Source of the DNA: Takakia lepidozioides
Lineage: Eukaryota; Streptophyta; Takakiopsida; Takakiales; Takakiaceae
Length of the DNA: 64,000 nucleotides
Assembly: GCA_030704615.1 (NCBI GenBank)
Contig: CM060732.1
Span: 80,933,171 to 80,997,170 of the forward strand
Reading direction: 5' to 3'
Shown: piece by piece, positions 13,028 to 23,814 of the stretch
Layout of the letters: every line of letters begins with the position of its first letter
Position numbering within the stretch: position 1 is the stretch's first letter
The notes under the pieces: generated by a model
Told to the model about the DNA's origin: nothing
What the model saw: only the letters and a program-made list of their open reading frames with translations
Databases searched by the model: none
Translations under genes and position numbers: made by a program

Positions 13028-13333
13028 TGGCGCCTTCTTTGGTTTTGAAATTGGATCCCCTTCTGCAGCTTTCATCTTCCCTCTCACATCTGCTGGAATT
13101 TCTGTCTGCTCTAGGGTTTCTGGACCTTCTCCCGGTTCACCGTTCCTCGTACTTCCACCTCCTTCAGTTTCCCTGCGAGTCATCTCTGCATCCACAGGCT
13201 GGTTTCCAACGCGCACTGTTATCGCCGACTGTGTCACAGCCGCTGCCTCAGTCTCGGTCTGCTTTTGTGAATCAGTCTCCGCGTTCACCTGCTGCCTTGG
13301 CCCTGAGTTCTCCAACAAACGACGCCTCGTCAT
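13028..13333 (-). CDS. Orphan first exon of an unrecognised protein
   Basis: An ATG at 13333 opens 102 codons that run into a strong splice donor, CCA|GTAAGT, at 13028/13027. The predicted protein starts MTRRRLLENSGPRQQ and is hydrophilic, Gln/Glu/Thr-rich and apparently disordered, ending ISKPKKAP. I do not recognise it. No plausible continuation could be identified to the left, where the DNA becomes AT-rich and repeat-like. It could be the first exon of a gene with a long intron, a gene cut by insertions, or chance. Codon composition is clearly less AT-rich than its surroundings, which favours past coding. Confidence 0.4.
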
Positions 13334-14176
13334 TTGCTCTCTTGCTCTGCGTCTCTCTCTAAGGGAAGTAAAATAAAGAGACTTTTTTCTCTTTCGTATT
13401 GTAGAAGGAACCCACTCCAGCTTGACTACCACTCTCCCTCTAAGCGTCTAAACCCTAAACGAAGTGACTCCCGATTTCTTGCGGGATTGCGTGCGTTGTT
13501 GCTTGTCTCTAGAAGCATTGGATTCCCTCTCGCATGACCGTTATACATAGTCATTCCCTTATTAGTGCACATGCCAGCAATTAGTGTACAGCTGTTCGTA
13601 TTCAATATAGTTATCGATGTCTGACGTTTGTCGCCCAAAATAAACGGCGTGTTCTTTATTATAACGGTTTCAATATTTAAAAATAACAGCGAATTCCAGA
13701 AATCTTGGCGCACAGTCTTAGACAAATATATGTAAATGAACGAGAGTTTGATGACAAATTTTGGGATATCATACACGTTCATCCTTGTTAGCCAACCCCA
13801 CGTTCCTTTCACATTTTAAACTTTCCAGGTGCGCATGATCATTGGTAGTAGTATAAAGATGCATTTACTTAATCTGCAATCTACCCTCAGATCCTGTGGC
13901 ATGCTTCCAGGAAGTCGGCTTGTTATTGTGTTTATTGTTGAGGTTTTGATTAACGGTTTAACAGCTGCCGACATTGCTCCTAGGGATACTCTGACCACTG
14001 GGCCCACAAGAAAAGTAATTAAAATGGACGGCTGCATATCTGGAAGGAATAACAGAATATGCACAGTCGTCGTCTGAGCTTCCTCCGCCATATTCTCTGC
14101 TCATTCTTCAACTGTGTTCTGGAGACATCAATAAACCGATTTACACTGAAGGTCTGCGATAACAAGGTATCAACGT

Positions 14177-16693
14177 ATGCAAGGAAGAAAGATGGCTTCC
14201 TCTGAAGCGGAGTTCTTCTCTGACGACAAACCAGTGCCGTTCTCCCAGGAAGTCTTTGACAATGGATTTGCAATTGTCTTGGAACATGTCTTGGCTACCC
14301 GTTTTCAGCTTCAGAATGGCTCCATCTTTTTGGAGAAAGAGGTGTACGATTTGAAAGGGAAGTTGTTGAAATACTCTTTCCAAAACCGTGATGAGACGGC
14401 TCATGTCAGCCAGTGGAGAGTGCGCCCTGGTCGATACAGAGTACTTGTCGAGCCTCGGCGAAAGTCCCTTGGATCATATGTGATGCCCGAGACTGCTGCT
14501 TCGGTCGTTGAAGACAAGAGGGAGGTGGTGGTGAAAAAAGAACAGACGTCATCCACTCCAATCGTTGAGCTTTCGGATTCGTCCGATTATGACATAAGTG
14601 AAATTCCAAATCCAGTCCTTCCTACTGTGGTTGGAGAAGCTGATGAAGAAGAGATTTGTAGTGTCATTCCAAAACTACGGGCGATGGGAGGAATGGCTGG
14701 ATTCAAAAGTGAGTTGCGAGGAATTGATTGGGAATCTTTGAAGCAGATGCCTCTGAAGTTCTTGCCAGAGACTTTTGATGGCGATATCCTATTCGAGTTG
14801 CCTCCTCCTCCGCGAGTTGGAGGTGTAACAATCATGATGCATGGAATGGACAAGAAACACGACGGGCACCCGTGGTGCAGAACAAAAACATCCAAATATT
14901 CATAATGATGACAAGCTTGTTTTCAAGAGAACAGTTTGCAATGGACACCTTGTGATAATTTGAATTGCAGTCATTTTCTTCAGTCTGGGGTTCATAATCA
15001 AAGCGAATGGGAGGGTCTGGCGGAAAATCCATTTCAGCCTGGGACTGCCCCACCACCGGCAAACACTTTCGTCTGCAAATTCTGCAAACTTGTGTCATCC
15101 TGCTTGGCGCTCTGCGGAGCAAGAATGTACTATGTTGTCCACCGTTTGAAAACAATGACAAGAGCTTGTGTGCATTTTGGATTCCATAACCATCTTGTCT
15201 CGAAGGGGGATTACAGGGAGAGTGTTGAGACAATATCAAGGTTGATTAAACAGGAGTTCGGGAGAAACCCATCCGCAACAACATCTGCAATTGCTCTTGG
15301 CGCAAGCAAGTCCTTCTTGGAAAGCCATATTTTGAGTGAAGGGGATTCTGTGGGGACTAAACTTGACGGTGCAGCATTGGACCTGGTCATGGATCATTTC
15401 TCCACTTTGAGTTCACCTAACATTCGGCATCAGATCAATGCATTAAGAATGGGCTTTGGTATCAGAGGCTACATAGACAACATTTTGGAGTTGAAACGAG
15501 TGAGCAAGTACGATTACATCCAGGACAATGTATTCCCAGGTCAAGGTGCCATCAAAGTTTTTCTTTTCAAAATGTCGACTGTTGGGGAAGGCAGTGGGGT
15601 TAGCCTCGTGAAGTGGATGCAGAAGACTGGGGACTTGCAGAACTGTTTTCTTATGTTTGATCATGTGAAACGAGTGAAGGATTGGACGACAATGGCTTGT
15701 CATGTCTACGATCCAGTCTACCAACGAGTTATGACAATTGCAGTTTGTGACATGCAATCTGAGGATACGGAATCCCAGAAGCTCATGTGGAATTCCGCTG
15801 CCATGGGCTGCCATCTCCAAATTTCGCAGGTTTCATTGCGGATAGTGCTCAAGCAAATTTCAATGCTGTTCGCATTGTCTTCGGATCGGGCGACCCAAAA
15901 GTGCCAATGCGAGGAAGAGAGCGTACATGTCTATTCCATTGGACACAATCTCTGGAAAAACATACAAAGTCGGACATCAAACCAGAGATGCAGACTCAGC
16001 ACCGTAAATTGTGCAAAGAGTACAAAGATGCTAGAACAATGAAGGAGGCGGACACTTTGTTCTAGACAATTCGTGCCTAGTGGTTCTCTTCTGGAGCTGC
16101 ATCACTTGAGAGTATGAGAGCATTAGAAGATTGGCTGGCGTTTTGGCACTTCCGGTATAGACAGTGAGGAGCAGCCATGGCAGTGGTACGAGGCTTATAT
16201 TTCTTGCTTTATTCATACATTTACTTTCCATTTTATTGTCTCCTCGCTTTCTTTATGTTGTTTCCTGTTCACTGTTTTGAAGTGTGGTTCTCCACTTTGC
16301 AGAACATGTCCATTGAGGAAATGGCGGACATGCCATCTTGCAATTTGGCAGAAACTGTGCACAACGCATGGTTGCAGCAGTCTGGGAAACGAGGTCGGGA
16401 TTTGTATGTGGCAACAACAGATGATTTGATACGTGCCTTGCAACAACAAACCCGATACCGTGATTTCTTGCGAGGTGGGGTTGGTGGCAAGGGTCCGGAC
16501 AAATGGGAGTTGATGTTGCGTACTGCAAACAGATCTGGGGATCCAATCAAGATAGCACGGGCGGTGAGCATGTATGCCCAGGGATCGCCACTTGTTTCTA
16601 GAGTTCCATATCTTGAAGGGGAGGAGAGATTCGGCTCCTGTAGTGGCCCGCAAGCGGGCCATCATGGCATTCTCTCAATTAGAGACTATCTCT
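14177..16693 (+). pseudogene. MULE-like transposase-related coding region, interrupted
   Basis: Three coding blocks lie in line. Block 1 (14177-14905, 242 codons) starts MQGRKMASSEAEFFSDD and holds acidic segments. Block 2 (about 14936-15830) carries CKFCKLVSSCLALCGARMYY, a possible zinc site, then a transposase-like region. A frameshift near 15800-15830 moves the frame to GFIADSAQANFNAVRIVFG and RTCLFHWTQSLEKHTK (to 16065, stop TAG). Block 3 resumes with LESMRALEDWLAFWH, has a TGA, and splices at 16185|16303 in phase to NMSIEEMADMP, LAETVHNAWLQQSGKRG and DLYVATTDDLIRAL, ending at 16693. I recall this arrangement from SWIM-containing MULE-like elements of plants; that is memory, not a search. 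Catalytic residues could not be assigned. The breaks make it non-functional as read. Confidence 0.55.
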
Positions 16694-16881
16694 GATCCAT
16701 CCCTTCGGCACGTAGAGTCGCTTTTGCTTGTACCAGAGCAGTCCATTGTGCAAGTGGAACTACAAGTTAACCCCCATCCTCAAGTCCCGCATCCCGGACT
16801 TCGTTATCTCATCCTTATAGTAAGCCTTCCAGATCTTCCTTTGGAGCGCCGTCTCGCCCCTGTACACCAACATGAGCTGTT

Positions 16882-17490
16882 GCTTCTACTTAAAGCATTG
16901 GCCACCACACTGTCACGTCCTGGTTTGTACTGGATATCCACGTCGAACACTGCCAAAGTGTTTTGCCACCTAAGTTGTTTTGGGGACAACTTAGGCTGCG
17001 TGGCAAAATACTTCACCGTGACATTGTCCGTGAACACCTTCACCGGGTTGGGACCAACATTGTGGCGCCAAAACTCAAGACAATGCACCACCGCCTTCAT
17101 TTCTTTCTCGTGCGTAGGCCACCGTCGCTCCACTTCATTCAATTTCTTACTTACGTAAGTCACTGGACATCCATCCTTCATGAGCACATCCCCAATTGCG
17201 AAGTCCGACGCATCTGTATGAATCTCAAATGGACGGTCGAACTCCGGGATTTTCAGGACTGGGGCTTCCGCCATCCGTTGCTTCAACTCGACAAAAGCTT
17301 GGCCACAAAAGGTGTTCCACACGTATACCTTGGACTTACACAGAAGGTCTGACAGTGGCCCCGTGATCTTGGCGAAATTTCTCACATACTTTCGGTAATA
17401 GGAGGCGAGTCCTAGGAAAGATCGCACTCCCGGGACCGAAGTCGGAGGCTCCCAGTCCATGATCGCCCTCACCTTTCTGTCATCCATCTC
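16882..17490 (-). pseudogene. Ty3/gypsy pol fragment (end of RT and RNase H)
   Basis: About 203 codons, uninterrupted. The start matches the connection after reverse transcriptase (DDRKVRAIMDWEPPTSV, then VRSFLGLASYYRKYVRNFA). RNase H follows, with the first catalytic Asp in EIHTDASDFAIG, then KEMKAVVHCLEFWRH and VFTDNVTVKYF, ending RDSVVANALSRS. This is the middle of a gypsy polyprotein; RT motifs upstream and integrase downstream are missing. The upstream break is within a few tens of bases of a hairpin at 17513-17544. In HTDAS and TDN the expected Asp residues remain, but the fragment alone cannot move. Confidence 0.85.
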
Positions 17491-17512
17491 ATCCTGATGT
17501 GGCGGCAAATGA

Positions 17513-17544
17513 TGACGTGGCACTGTCCGCCATTTGCCACGTCA
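17513..17544. repeat. Perfect 10-bp inverted repeat TGACGTGGCA / TGCCACGTCA
   Basis: TGACGTGGCA at 17513-17522 faces TGCCACGTCA at 17535-17544 with a 12-nt loop. It sits at the broken upstream edge of the gypsy fragment. The same TGCCACGTCA block occurs at 40392-40401, just past the point where the other gypsy element is cut. GCCACGTCAGCA recurs near 30431. Confidence 0.7.
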
Positions 17545-17976
17545 GCATTAACATGCGCCGCCTATAACCGAGGATGGTCCTATGACCGTGGAATTAATGC
17601 AGGGAATCTTGCCTAAATAGAATCAAGACTACCATGAGGCCTACAATTGTAGCATCCAACATTGTGCAATTACAAATGCTTGTTTCACTTTTACAATTAC
17701 GAGGACGAGAAAATATCCTCACAAAGTGTGCGCCTTAGAGGCTGCCACGGGAAGACCTTCCTCCCTCCTCAAATAACAATGAGAGTTAGGATCATCTTCA
17801 AAAGATGATTGTAGTGCATAGCGACAACAAGACATGTAAACTTCGAACGGTGCAATGACAAATGTGCTTTTGAAAGTTGCCACTCAGAGCTCACTCACTA
17901 TAGTTGGAGGCCATATCATTGCACCGCCGACGAATTGATGTGAATTACACATTTCAAATCATGGTCGTCCACATGC
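17545..17976. other. Short spacer without recognisable features
   Basis: About 430 bases between the hairpin at the gypsy break and the SWIM exon. I see no coding sequence, repeat or RNA gene here. Confidence 0.4.
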
Positions 17977-18510
17977 CTACCCATGTGTTGTATCCCGTTG
18001 CAATAGAGTATCGACCTCGTTGAAACTTATAGTGGCCTGGTGAATGAAGTTGTCACGTTTGGGATCGCAAACCATCCTCTTCAAAAATATGAAATACAAA
18101 GGTTTGCAGGGTATGAATTTACCTCTCTTGCCCAAACTGGTTGATAGCATATTCACAAACCCAGGACATGTGCAATTGGGGAAATTGGAAACCGTGATGT
18201 CGTAGGTCCTGTCATGAACAGCAGATGTGGAAGTGATGATTGTGAATACCCGACCATATCTTGGATCGGGTACCACACAACTACCGGCAGACGAATCCAC
18301 GGGGACCACGTGGAGAGTGTGTGGGTCAACGCGTGGCGTCGTCCCCATGCAATGGCAGTGAGGGGTACGACTGCTAGTGGAAAGACGCAGAGTGCTTGTG
18401 CCCTCTCGGGACTGCTTTGGCCAACTCCGCTGCCACTGTGCTAGTTGGTTGCACTGCAGTAGGAAAGCACTGCAAACGAGCACTTGTAGTGGTTTGTGTG
18501 AGTTGTCCAA
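17977..18510 (-). pseudogene. SWIM-type zinc-finger exon of a MULE-like transposase, decayed
   Basis: The frame contains YDITVSNFPNCTCPGF, then GKFIPCKPLYFIF and later ATISFNEVDTLLQ. This fits the SWIM pattern C-x-C-x(n)-C-x-H found at the C-terminus of plant MULE transposases. Here the final His is replaced by Pro (CKPLYF), which should disable zinc binding. The upstream part of the frame is low-complexity. It is on the minus strand although the related-looking transposase region at 14.2-16.7 kb is on plus. So either an inversion split one element or this is part of a second copy. Confidence 0.55.
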
Positions 18511-18950
18511 ATGACCTGCATTCTAAGTTGAAAGTATGTTTCTGATGTATTCTGGTGGTTTTAGTGGTTCACCCATATGCAGGGGGAATTGAGAAGCAAT
18601 GATACTGGGCGAGACTCAAAACACAGACCACGATGCATGCACAACATCACGCTAATGAACCAAATAGATGTAGTCCAGGGAGACCAAAGACCATCACACA
18701 TACACATAGAAGGTGGACGGACACGACGACAAGTCAGGAAAATATGATATTACATTCAAATAAGAGACCGTCACGGCACACCTGCGTATGAGCAACACAA
18801 AATGCCAACATACATGGTTGCCGGACATCACATAAACTGTCATGGCCCAAATGTTCAAAACTGGTAACGTGAGTATCATACACACTTCTATGAGTATCAT
18901 TACACACCCAACAGGGACTACAAACATGAAATCTCACTTGATACTTTCAC
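18511..18950. other. Spacer without recognisable features
   Basis: About 440 bases without supported coding sequence. A CACTACAAG motif on the minus strand near 18482-18491 resembles a CACTA end, but I found no partner for it. Confidence 0.35.
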
Positions 18951-19216
18951 CTTTCCTCATACTCTTCTCTTGCCACAGAGTCACCGTGCCTTTTACGTGC
19001 GCTAGTGTGGTCTCGGGGGGGGGCATCGTCCACATTTGGGCAAGGCAATGTAACACTTGGAAGCATGATCTCGTGGACTTTCACCTTGTACCACCCGGAA
19101 CGAATGTCCTTGCAGTGGAACTTGTCAACCCCGGCTATTCCCACCACTTCCGCCTTTGCGGTGGCTGTCTTTGACCGCTTGTCATTGGGGTTCTGGAGAA
19201 ACACAGGATCTGGTAT
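18951..19216 (-). CDS. Putative exon of the minus-strand CACTA-associated gene
   Basis: The segment begins after a good acceptor (TGTCTGCAG at 19217-19225) and ends at a donor (AGGAAAG|GTGAAAGT, 18951/18950). It reads IPDPVFLQNPNDKRSKTATA, then VVGIAGVDKFHCKDIRSGWY and VKVHEIMLPSVTLPCP, and ends in a hydrophilic tail. I do not recognise the fold. It lies downstream of the HAD phosphatase-like exon and on the same strand, so it may be a later exon of the same transcription unit. That link is inferred from order and splice signals only. Confidence 0.4.
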
Positions 19217-19739
19217 CTGCAGACACCAACATGGTCCACTCAGCAACATAGAGTGAAAGTCCAGCGCAGCTGGGCATGGAAACGATATTGGTTGCCACGA
19301 TACTGAATCAGCAGCAAATTCACGGTGTACCAACGTACCTTGAAGCGAGGCTCGTCGCTGAGGGTGGCAACTGAGGAAAGCTGCCCACGTGTCTTCAACT
19401 GCAGCAGCAAAAAGAGGTTTAGTCAGACGGATAAGAATAACATGAACTTTGGTGGCTGCAATGGTATAAACACACCTCCACGGAGCAAGCTAACAAACAC
19501 CCTGCTCAGACGCTGCACACTACAACTTCCTGGCAAAAATAACCCTACTAGTAACCAGGCAAAGCAAGGAGCCATGAATGCATGCCTGGGGAACCACGTC
19601 CTGCTGCGATGATGGTGCCGGGGACAGCCCACTCCTCTTGCTCACCTGCAATGAATACACATTGCAACGCTTCAGGAAGTGTATCCATAAAGGAAACCAA
19701 CCTAGTAAGTTTGCGGAGAGGGGCTGGGAACAACCATAC

Positions 19740-20715
19740 CTTGGGCGCTGCCTCCTCATGCCGGGGGGCAGATCCGGAATGCTGGCGCCGTAGCACTATG
19801 GTCCTTGGCGCAGGAGTTCCCCCTCCCCTTGTGTGGTGAATCATCCACTAAGAGGGTGTTGGATTTGTTAAATCCAGAAAATTCCGACCACACCCTCGAC
19901 AGTCTCTTCTGTAAGTTCTGTACGGCAGGCCCTTTTGTGGGGTGTGCCTCTGTCAAGGGGTCACACTCCTCTTGTGACCACACAAAGAGGGGAGAACCCT
20001 TGACCCCCTGCATCACCACTTTCAAGATGTCTTCAACATTCCCCTTGGAAGCACAAGACCATATCCCAACATAGAAATAACGGAAGAGAAGGTTTAAAAA
20101 CTCGCAGACCTGGGGCCTTGGGAAAACATACTTGTTGGTGGTCAACACCCATGGCCAATGACGCCTCGGGTTGGGCTGAAAGTTAGGAATAGAGTGGCAC
20201 AGGATCCCGTTCAGGTCTAGAACAATTAGTTTCGACTTTTCAATGAAAGGAGCTTCTGAAGGGGTGTCACGGGGTCTCACCTCAGTGGGTTGGGAGACAA
20301 CAGTCACCCTGGAGGGCAAAGTTTCGGTCCCCCTGCAGCCTGGACCGGGCAAACTACCACCCTCTCCCCCTACAGCTTCCCCTTTCCCCCCATCATCAGC
20401 AATGACCCCCCCATCGTCCATGTCATCCCCACCAACTTGCTGGACCTCTCCCTCTTCAACGAGTGGACCCTGCCCCCCACTATGAATATCATCAACAACA
20501 GGCTGGACCTCGGTCACATCCCTACCCACTACAATTACTTCCTCTTTGTCAGGTACAATGGTCGCAGCAGGGGGGTCTTCTATAATGCCACCCTTCACAC
20601 CCCCTTTTTGCCCCATCATAAGTTCCACTATCTTCTTCAGTTGTGCTTCCATTCCCCTCTCCCGCTCCGCAGAGAGAGCCGCAAGCCTCTCCAGGGCCCC
20701 GATGCGGGTTGCCAT
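19740..20715 (-). CDS. FCP1/NIF-like HAD phosphatase domain exon in a CACTA element
   Basis: From ATG 20715 the frame gives a short coiled-coil-like start (ALERLAALSAERER), then a long acidic Gly/Val/Asp linker. A compact domain follows: LIVLDLNGILCHS, FPRPQVCEFLNLLF, VGIWSCASKGNVEDIL, PLFVWSQEECDP and NTLLVDDSPHK. The order matches the FCP1 homology (NIF) branch of HAD phosphatases. Motif I reads DLN-G-L where canonical enzymes have DxDxT/V, so the second Asp is Asn; motif III DDSP is present. Activity as a phosphatase is therefore doubtful. After DDSPHK the frame may shift into a continuation with a donor at 19740/19739 (AAG|GTATGG). It lies on the strand opposite the transposase at 25.7 kb, and host-gene capture by the transposon is the simplest reading. 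Confidence 0.6.
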
Positions 20716-21199
20716 TGAGTTCCCCGCTCCCTACGCATACAAACACCCACCCGTATTGTTAAAAACCAGAAGAAGAGGCAGAATGTGCAGGATTTCAGGC
20801 ATTCGGAGATGGCTGGGTTTGGCATAACACCCCTCGTGTACCATGCATGGGGGCCCCACATACCCACCAAATCTTAGTACAACAACAGATTCATGAATGT
20901 AAACCGGACTTCAAAACATACCTGGCTCAAAACAGACTTTGATGGGGTGCCAGTCGCAGCGTTCTTTTGCTCCGCCCCGAGCTCGGACAGTGACGGGCTC
21001 CGCGCTTTGCGTCTTTCTGTATTTGCCCATCCACACACTGTCAGTACAAAATGCCAGGAGCATATGGACAAAGCACTACCCTGCATATCACATAACAACT
21101 AATTCTGCACAAGGAATAAAACCCACTCGTGGGTGTCTCTTCCATCACAACATGCCACAACATAAGAGCAATGAGAAGGGGGTGTGGGAGATTACCAAA
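20716..21199. other. Spacer with a possible short exon of the minus-strand gene
   Basis: About 480 bases between the HAD exon and the TNPA-like exon. On the minus strand, roughly 20940-21050, one frame is open and resembles coding composition. I cannot assign splice sites or a function to it, and nothing else is recognisable. Confidence 0.3.
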
Positions 21200-22016
21200 C
21201 GGGCTGCTTGGCCTGCAACTCCTGCCCGGCCCCAACGCGAGGGGTTCGTGACACAAGCACGCGCTTGCTTCATCCCTTCGGCTTTTGCAAGTCCACGAGG
21301 GGACTCCCAGTAGGCAACAAGCTTATCCCAATAGGCAGGTTCAGTGTTCATTGGCCTCACACCAGTCTTCGCCCATTTATCTTTCAGTTTTGCTCTTTCT
21401 CCTTTCATTATCTTCCCACATTGCTTGACTATAAAATCACGATTGGCAGGGATAGGTGTGTACTCGTACATTCCATTTATGCCCTCTATTACTGTTGACA
21501 TGGCATTCTGGGACTGCTGGTCAATGTCTTGTACACTTGAGTCAAGGTAACGCAATGCCAGGCCACGCAAATCACGCTGCCAGTGTTCCTTACATTGATG
21601 ACTCCATTTCCATGCACCTCCACCTTGTGGCGCTTTAGCCCTGCAGCCACCCTTCCCTCTCCATCTCCTTCCCATTGTTTCATGGCATGGCGTCGTTTCT
21701 TCCTCAGCTCTGATGACCGTTTCCTACCCCCATGCTCTAGAGCAGCGCTGTCATACGTTCTGGGGGGTGACTGATGTGTGCCGGAGGGGGGAGGGCCGTA
21801 TGGTGATGTGGGAGGCCCCCATTGTGACGTGCCAGCATCAGGAAGCCAGCGCCACGACCCTGAAGCAGGGGGGGCTCCCCATGGTGCACTCTGTTGTGGA
21901 GACCATCCGGCAGGGGGTGGGTGCCAAGGTTGGTGTTGGTTGGCATTGTATGGTGGCTGTGAGTGCTTTGCTGCAGCTTCACTCCCCTTCCGCTGCCAAA
22001 AACATCCCACACACAA
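21200..22016 (-). pseudogene. TNPA-like (plant transposase 24-like) coding region with a frameshift
   Basis: The upstream frame (22016 to about 21590) is Pro/Gln/Trp-rich (SGSWRWLPDAG), then basic (RKKRRHAMKQW). Near 21590 the sense frame must shift to continue with HQCKEHWQRDLRGLALRYLD and KLKDKWAKTGVRPMN. It then reads EPAYWDKLVAYWESP and ends at a donor, CGTTTG|GTAATC, near 21197. The segment with PAYWDKLVAYW followed by an Arg/Lys-rich stretch resembles the conserved region of EnSpm TNPA-like proteins, which help the transposase bind subterminal repeats. The single-base frame change suggests decay or a small assembly error. Confidence 0.45.
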
Positions 22017-22322
22017 GGTGCATCAGCTGTAGTCATATTGAACACAATGTCACCAGAGCACAAACCATCCCACAACCACAACCATAAACAGCAGACCTCA
22101 AACCCACTCCCCTGCAGCGCAAGTGCCAAAAAATGAAAAGGAGAGGGACAAAATGTCCTCATAACATGTAAGGCCATTCATTGGTGAAGAAGCAAAATGT
22201 GGGCGGGTTCACATCAGTACCACATGAAACTTACCAGGAAACAGAACATCCATCCGGGTTTTCCACATATCCAGTGGACATCTATTCACACAATCATGTG
22301 TTGGCTGTATGTGCTTGCCCAG

Positions 22323-23420
22323 TCATGGATGTTTTATGCCTAACTTCTTTGTCATTACACAATTTTGTGGCAGCACACATGGCTTTGGACACTACAGTCT
22401 CTAAGTCACATGGTTCCAGCAAGGTCAAGACTTGACGGTCGACATTCAGATCCTTGAGAGTCTCATCTAGTCTCTTCTGGCAGGACTTGGCCTGTTTGGC
22501 TGGGCGGTCCTATTTCCAAGATATAGAGTCGATTAACTTACGATATCTGGTGTAAAGACATGAGTTGCAATAGACTCCACCATCTCACCAGCTATTCCCA
22601 CCACTTCCGGTTAAGGAAGGGATGCCAAACTCACCATGAACAGCCACATTGGCTATTTTGGAGCATGCGGACATCCACTCCTTAAGCACCCCCACTTGGA
22701 AGGATACTGCAGACCTAGCCTCGTTGGAGTTATCAACGCATGTAGCAAATGCGTACTCCAACGCAGGTGCAATGATGTGACAAAGCAACATTTCCTTGAC
22801 CTTAAAATTAGTCCTTCTGCACACAGTGGTAGACCATTCGGTTTTTCCACGATGTCCTCCCCCATGTCACAAATTGAAAACATGTTCATGGATGTTTTCT
22901 GCCTAACTTCATTTTCATTACACATTTTCTCTGGTAGCACTCACTTCCGTGGACACTACAGTCTCTAAGTCGCATTTATCTAGCAGGATGAAGATGTGCG
23001 GGTCCACATTCAGATCTTTGAGAGTCAATTGTACTGTCTTCTGCCAAGACTTGGCCTGTTTGGCTCGATGGTTCTGTTTCCAAGATATAGAGTCGATTAA
23101 CCTACGATCTCTGGTGTGAAGACATGTGTTGCAACAGACTCCACCATCTCACCTTCAATTAATCTCCGCAAGAGCTTAAGGAATGGATGCCACACCCACC
23201 CCGAACAGCCACATTGGCTGTTTTGGAGCATGCGGACATCCACTCCTTAAGCACCCCCACTTGGAAGGATTCTGCAGACCTAGCCTCGTTGGAGTTATCA
23301 ACCCATATAGCAAATGCGTACTCCAAGGCAAGTGACGCGACAAAGCAAGGTTTTCTTGACCTCAAAGTTAATCCCTCTGTACGAGAACAATTTAGTGAGA
23401 CTCGGCGCTTTGCCCTTCCT
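22323..23420. repeat. Tandem duplication, period about 565 bp, of a minus-strand exon region
   Basis: Unit 1 (about 22323-22887) and unit 2 (from 22888) align along their length. Shared blocks include CATGGATGTTTT, GACACTACAGTCTCTAAGTC, CAAGATATAGAGTCGATTAA and AGACTCCACCATCTCACC, and CATCCACTCCTTAAGCACCC. On the minus strand both units encode versions of ALEYAFA and GVLKEWMSACSK. Several differences separate the copies, so the duplication is not very recent. Both copies retain mostly open frames. Confidence 0.75.
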
Positions 23421-23514
23421 GTTTGAAAAACTTTATGGATATGTGCATCCCAGTTTCAGTTTGAGGAGAACTCAATGCCCAGAAAACATGAACACAAGTA
23501 GGGGTAGAACTCAC

Positions 23515-23814
23515 CTCATGCGCAGCGGGTTTGTGCCGTTTGCGCACCTTTTGGAGAGACTCTGCAGATGGAGGTGCAGTTTCCGCCGAACTGTCCTCCA
23601 CGTCATCGTCGTCGCCCATGCTATACTCGCTTGTGTCAGAATCTGAACTCAAAGACCGCCCACCGTGCCGCCTTCCCTCTCGCACCGAGGCCATCTTTTG
23701 CGGATTCAGTCGAGCCAGGCGGGGGCTCCTTCGTACCGCGGGGCTGGAATGTGCAGAAGTGGGAGGAGGTGATGTTGCCTTGGCGGTCGAGTGTTTCTTA
23801 CTAGGCGTGGACAT
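23515..23814 (-). CDS. First exon of the minus-strand CACTA-associated gene
   Basis: ATG at 23814 opens 100 codons: MSTPSKKHSTAKATSP, a basic patch AVRRSPRLARLNPQK, then an acidic run (DSDTSEYSMGDDDDVEDS) and RKRHKPAAHE. It ends at a canonical donor, GAG|GTGAGT, at 23515/23514. The protein end is Ser/Pro-rich and looks nuclear and disordered. It heads toward the duplicated exons and the TNPA-like region to its left. About 1.86 kb separates it from the transposase ATG at 25678, giving a head-to-head pair. Confidence 0.5.

Noticed and set aside
13816-14091. A minus-strand ORF starting MAEEAQTTTVHILLFLP
   Set aside because: It is short and has no recognisable domain or splice structure. It abuts the MULE-like element and is probably chance or terminal-repeat sequence.
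18478-18495. CACTACAAG on minus as the terminus of the large CACTA element
   Set aside because: No matching inverted copy was found near 30 kb, and no 3-bp target duplication could be matched.
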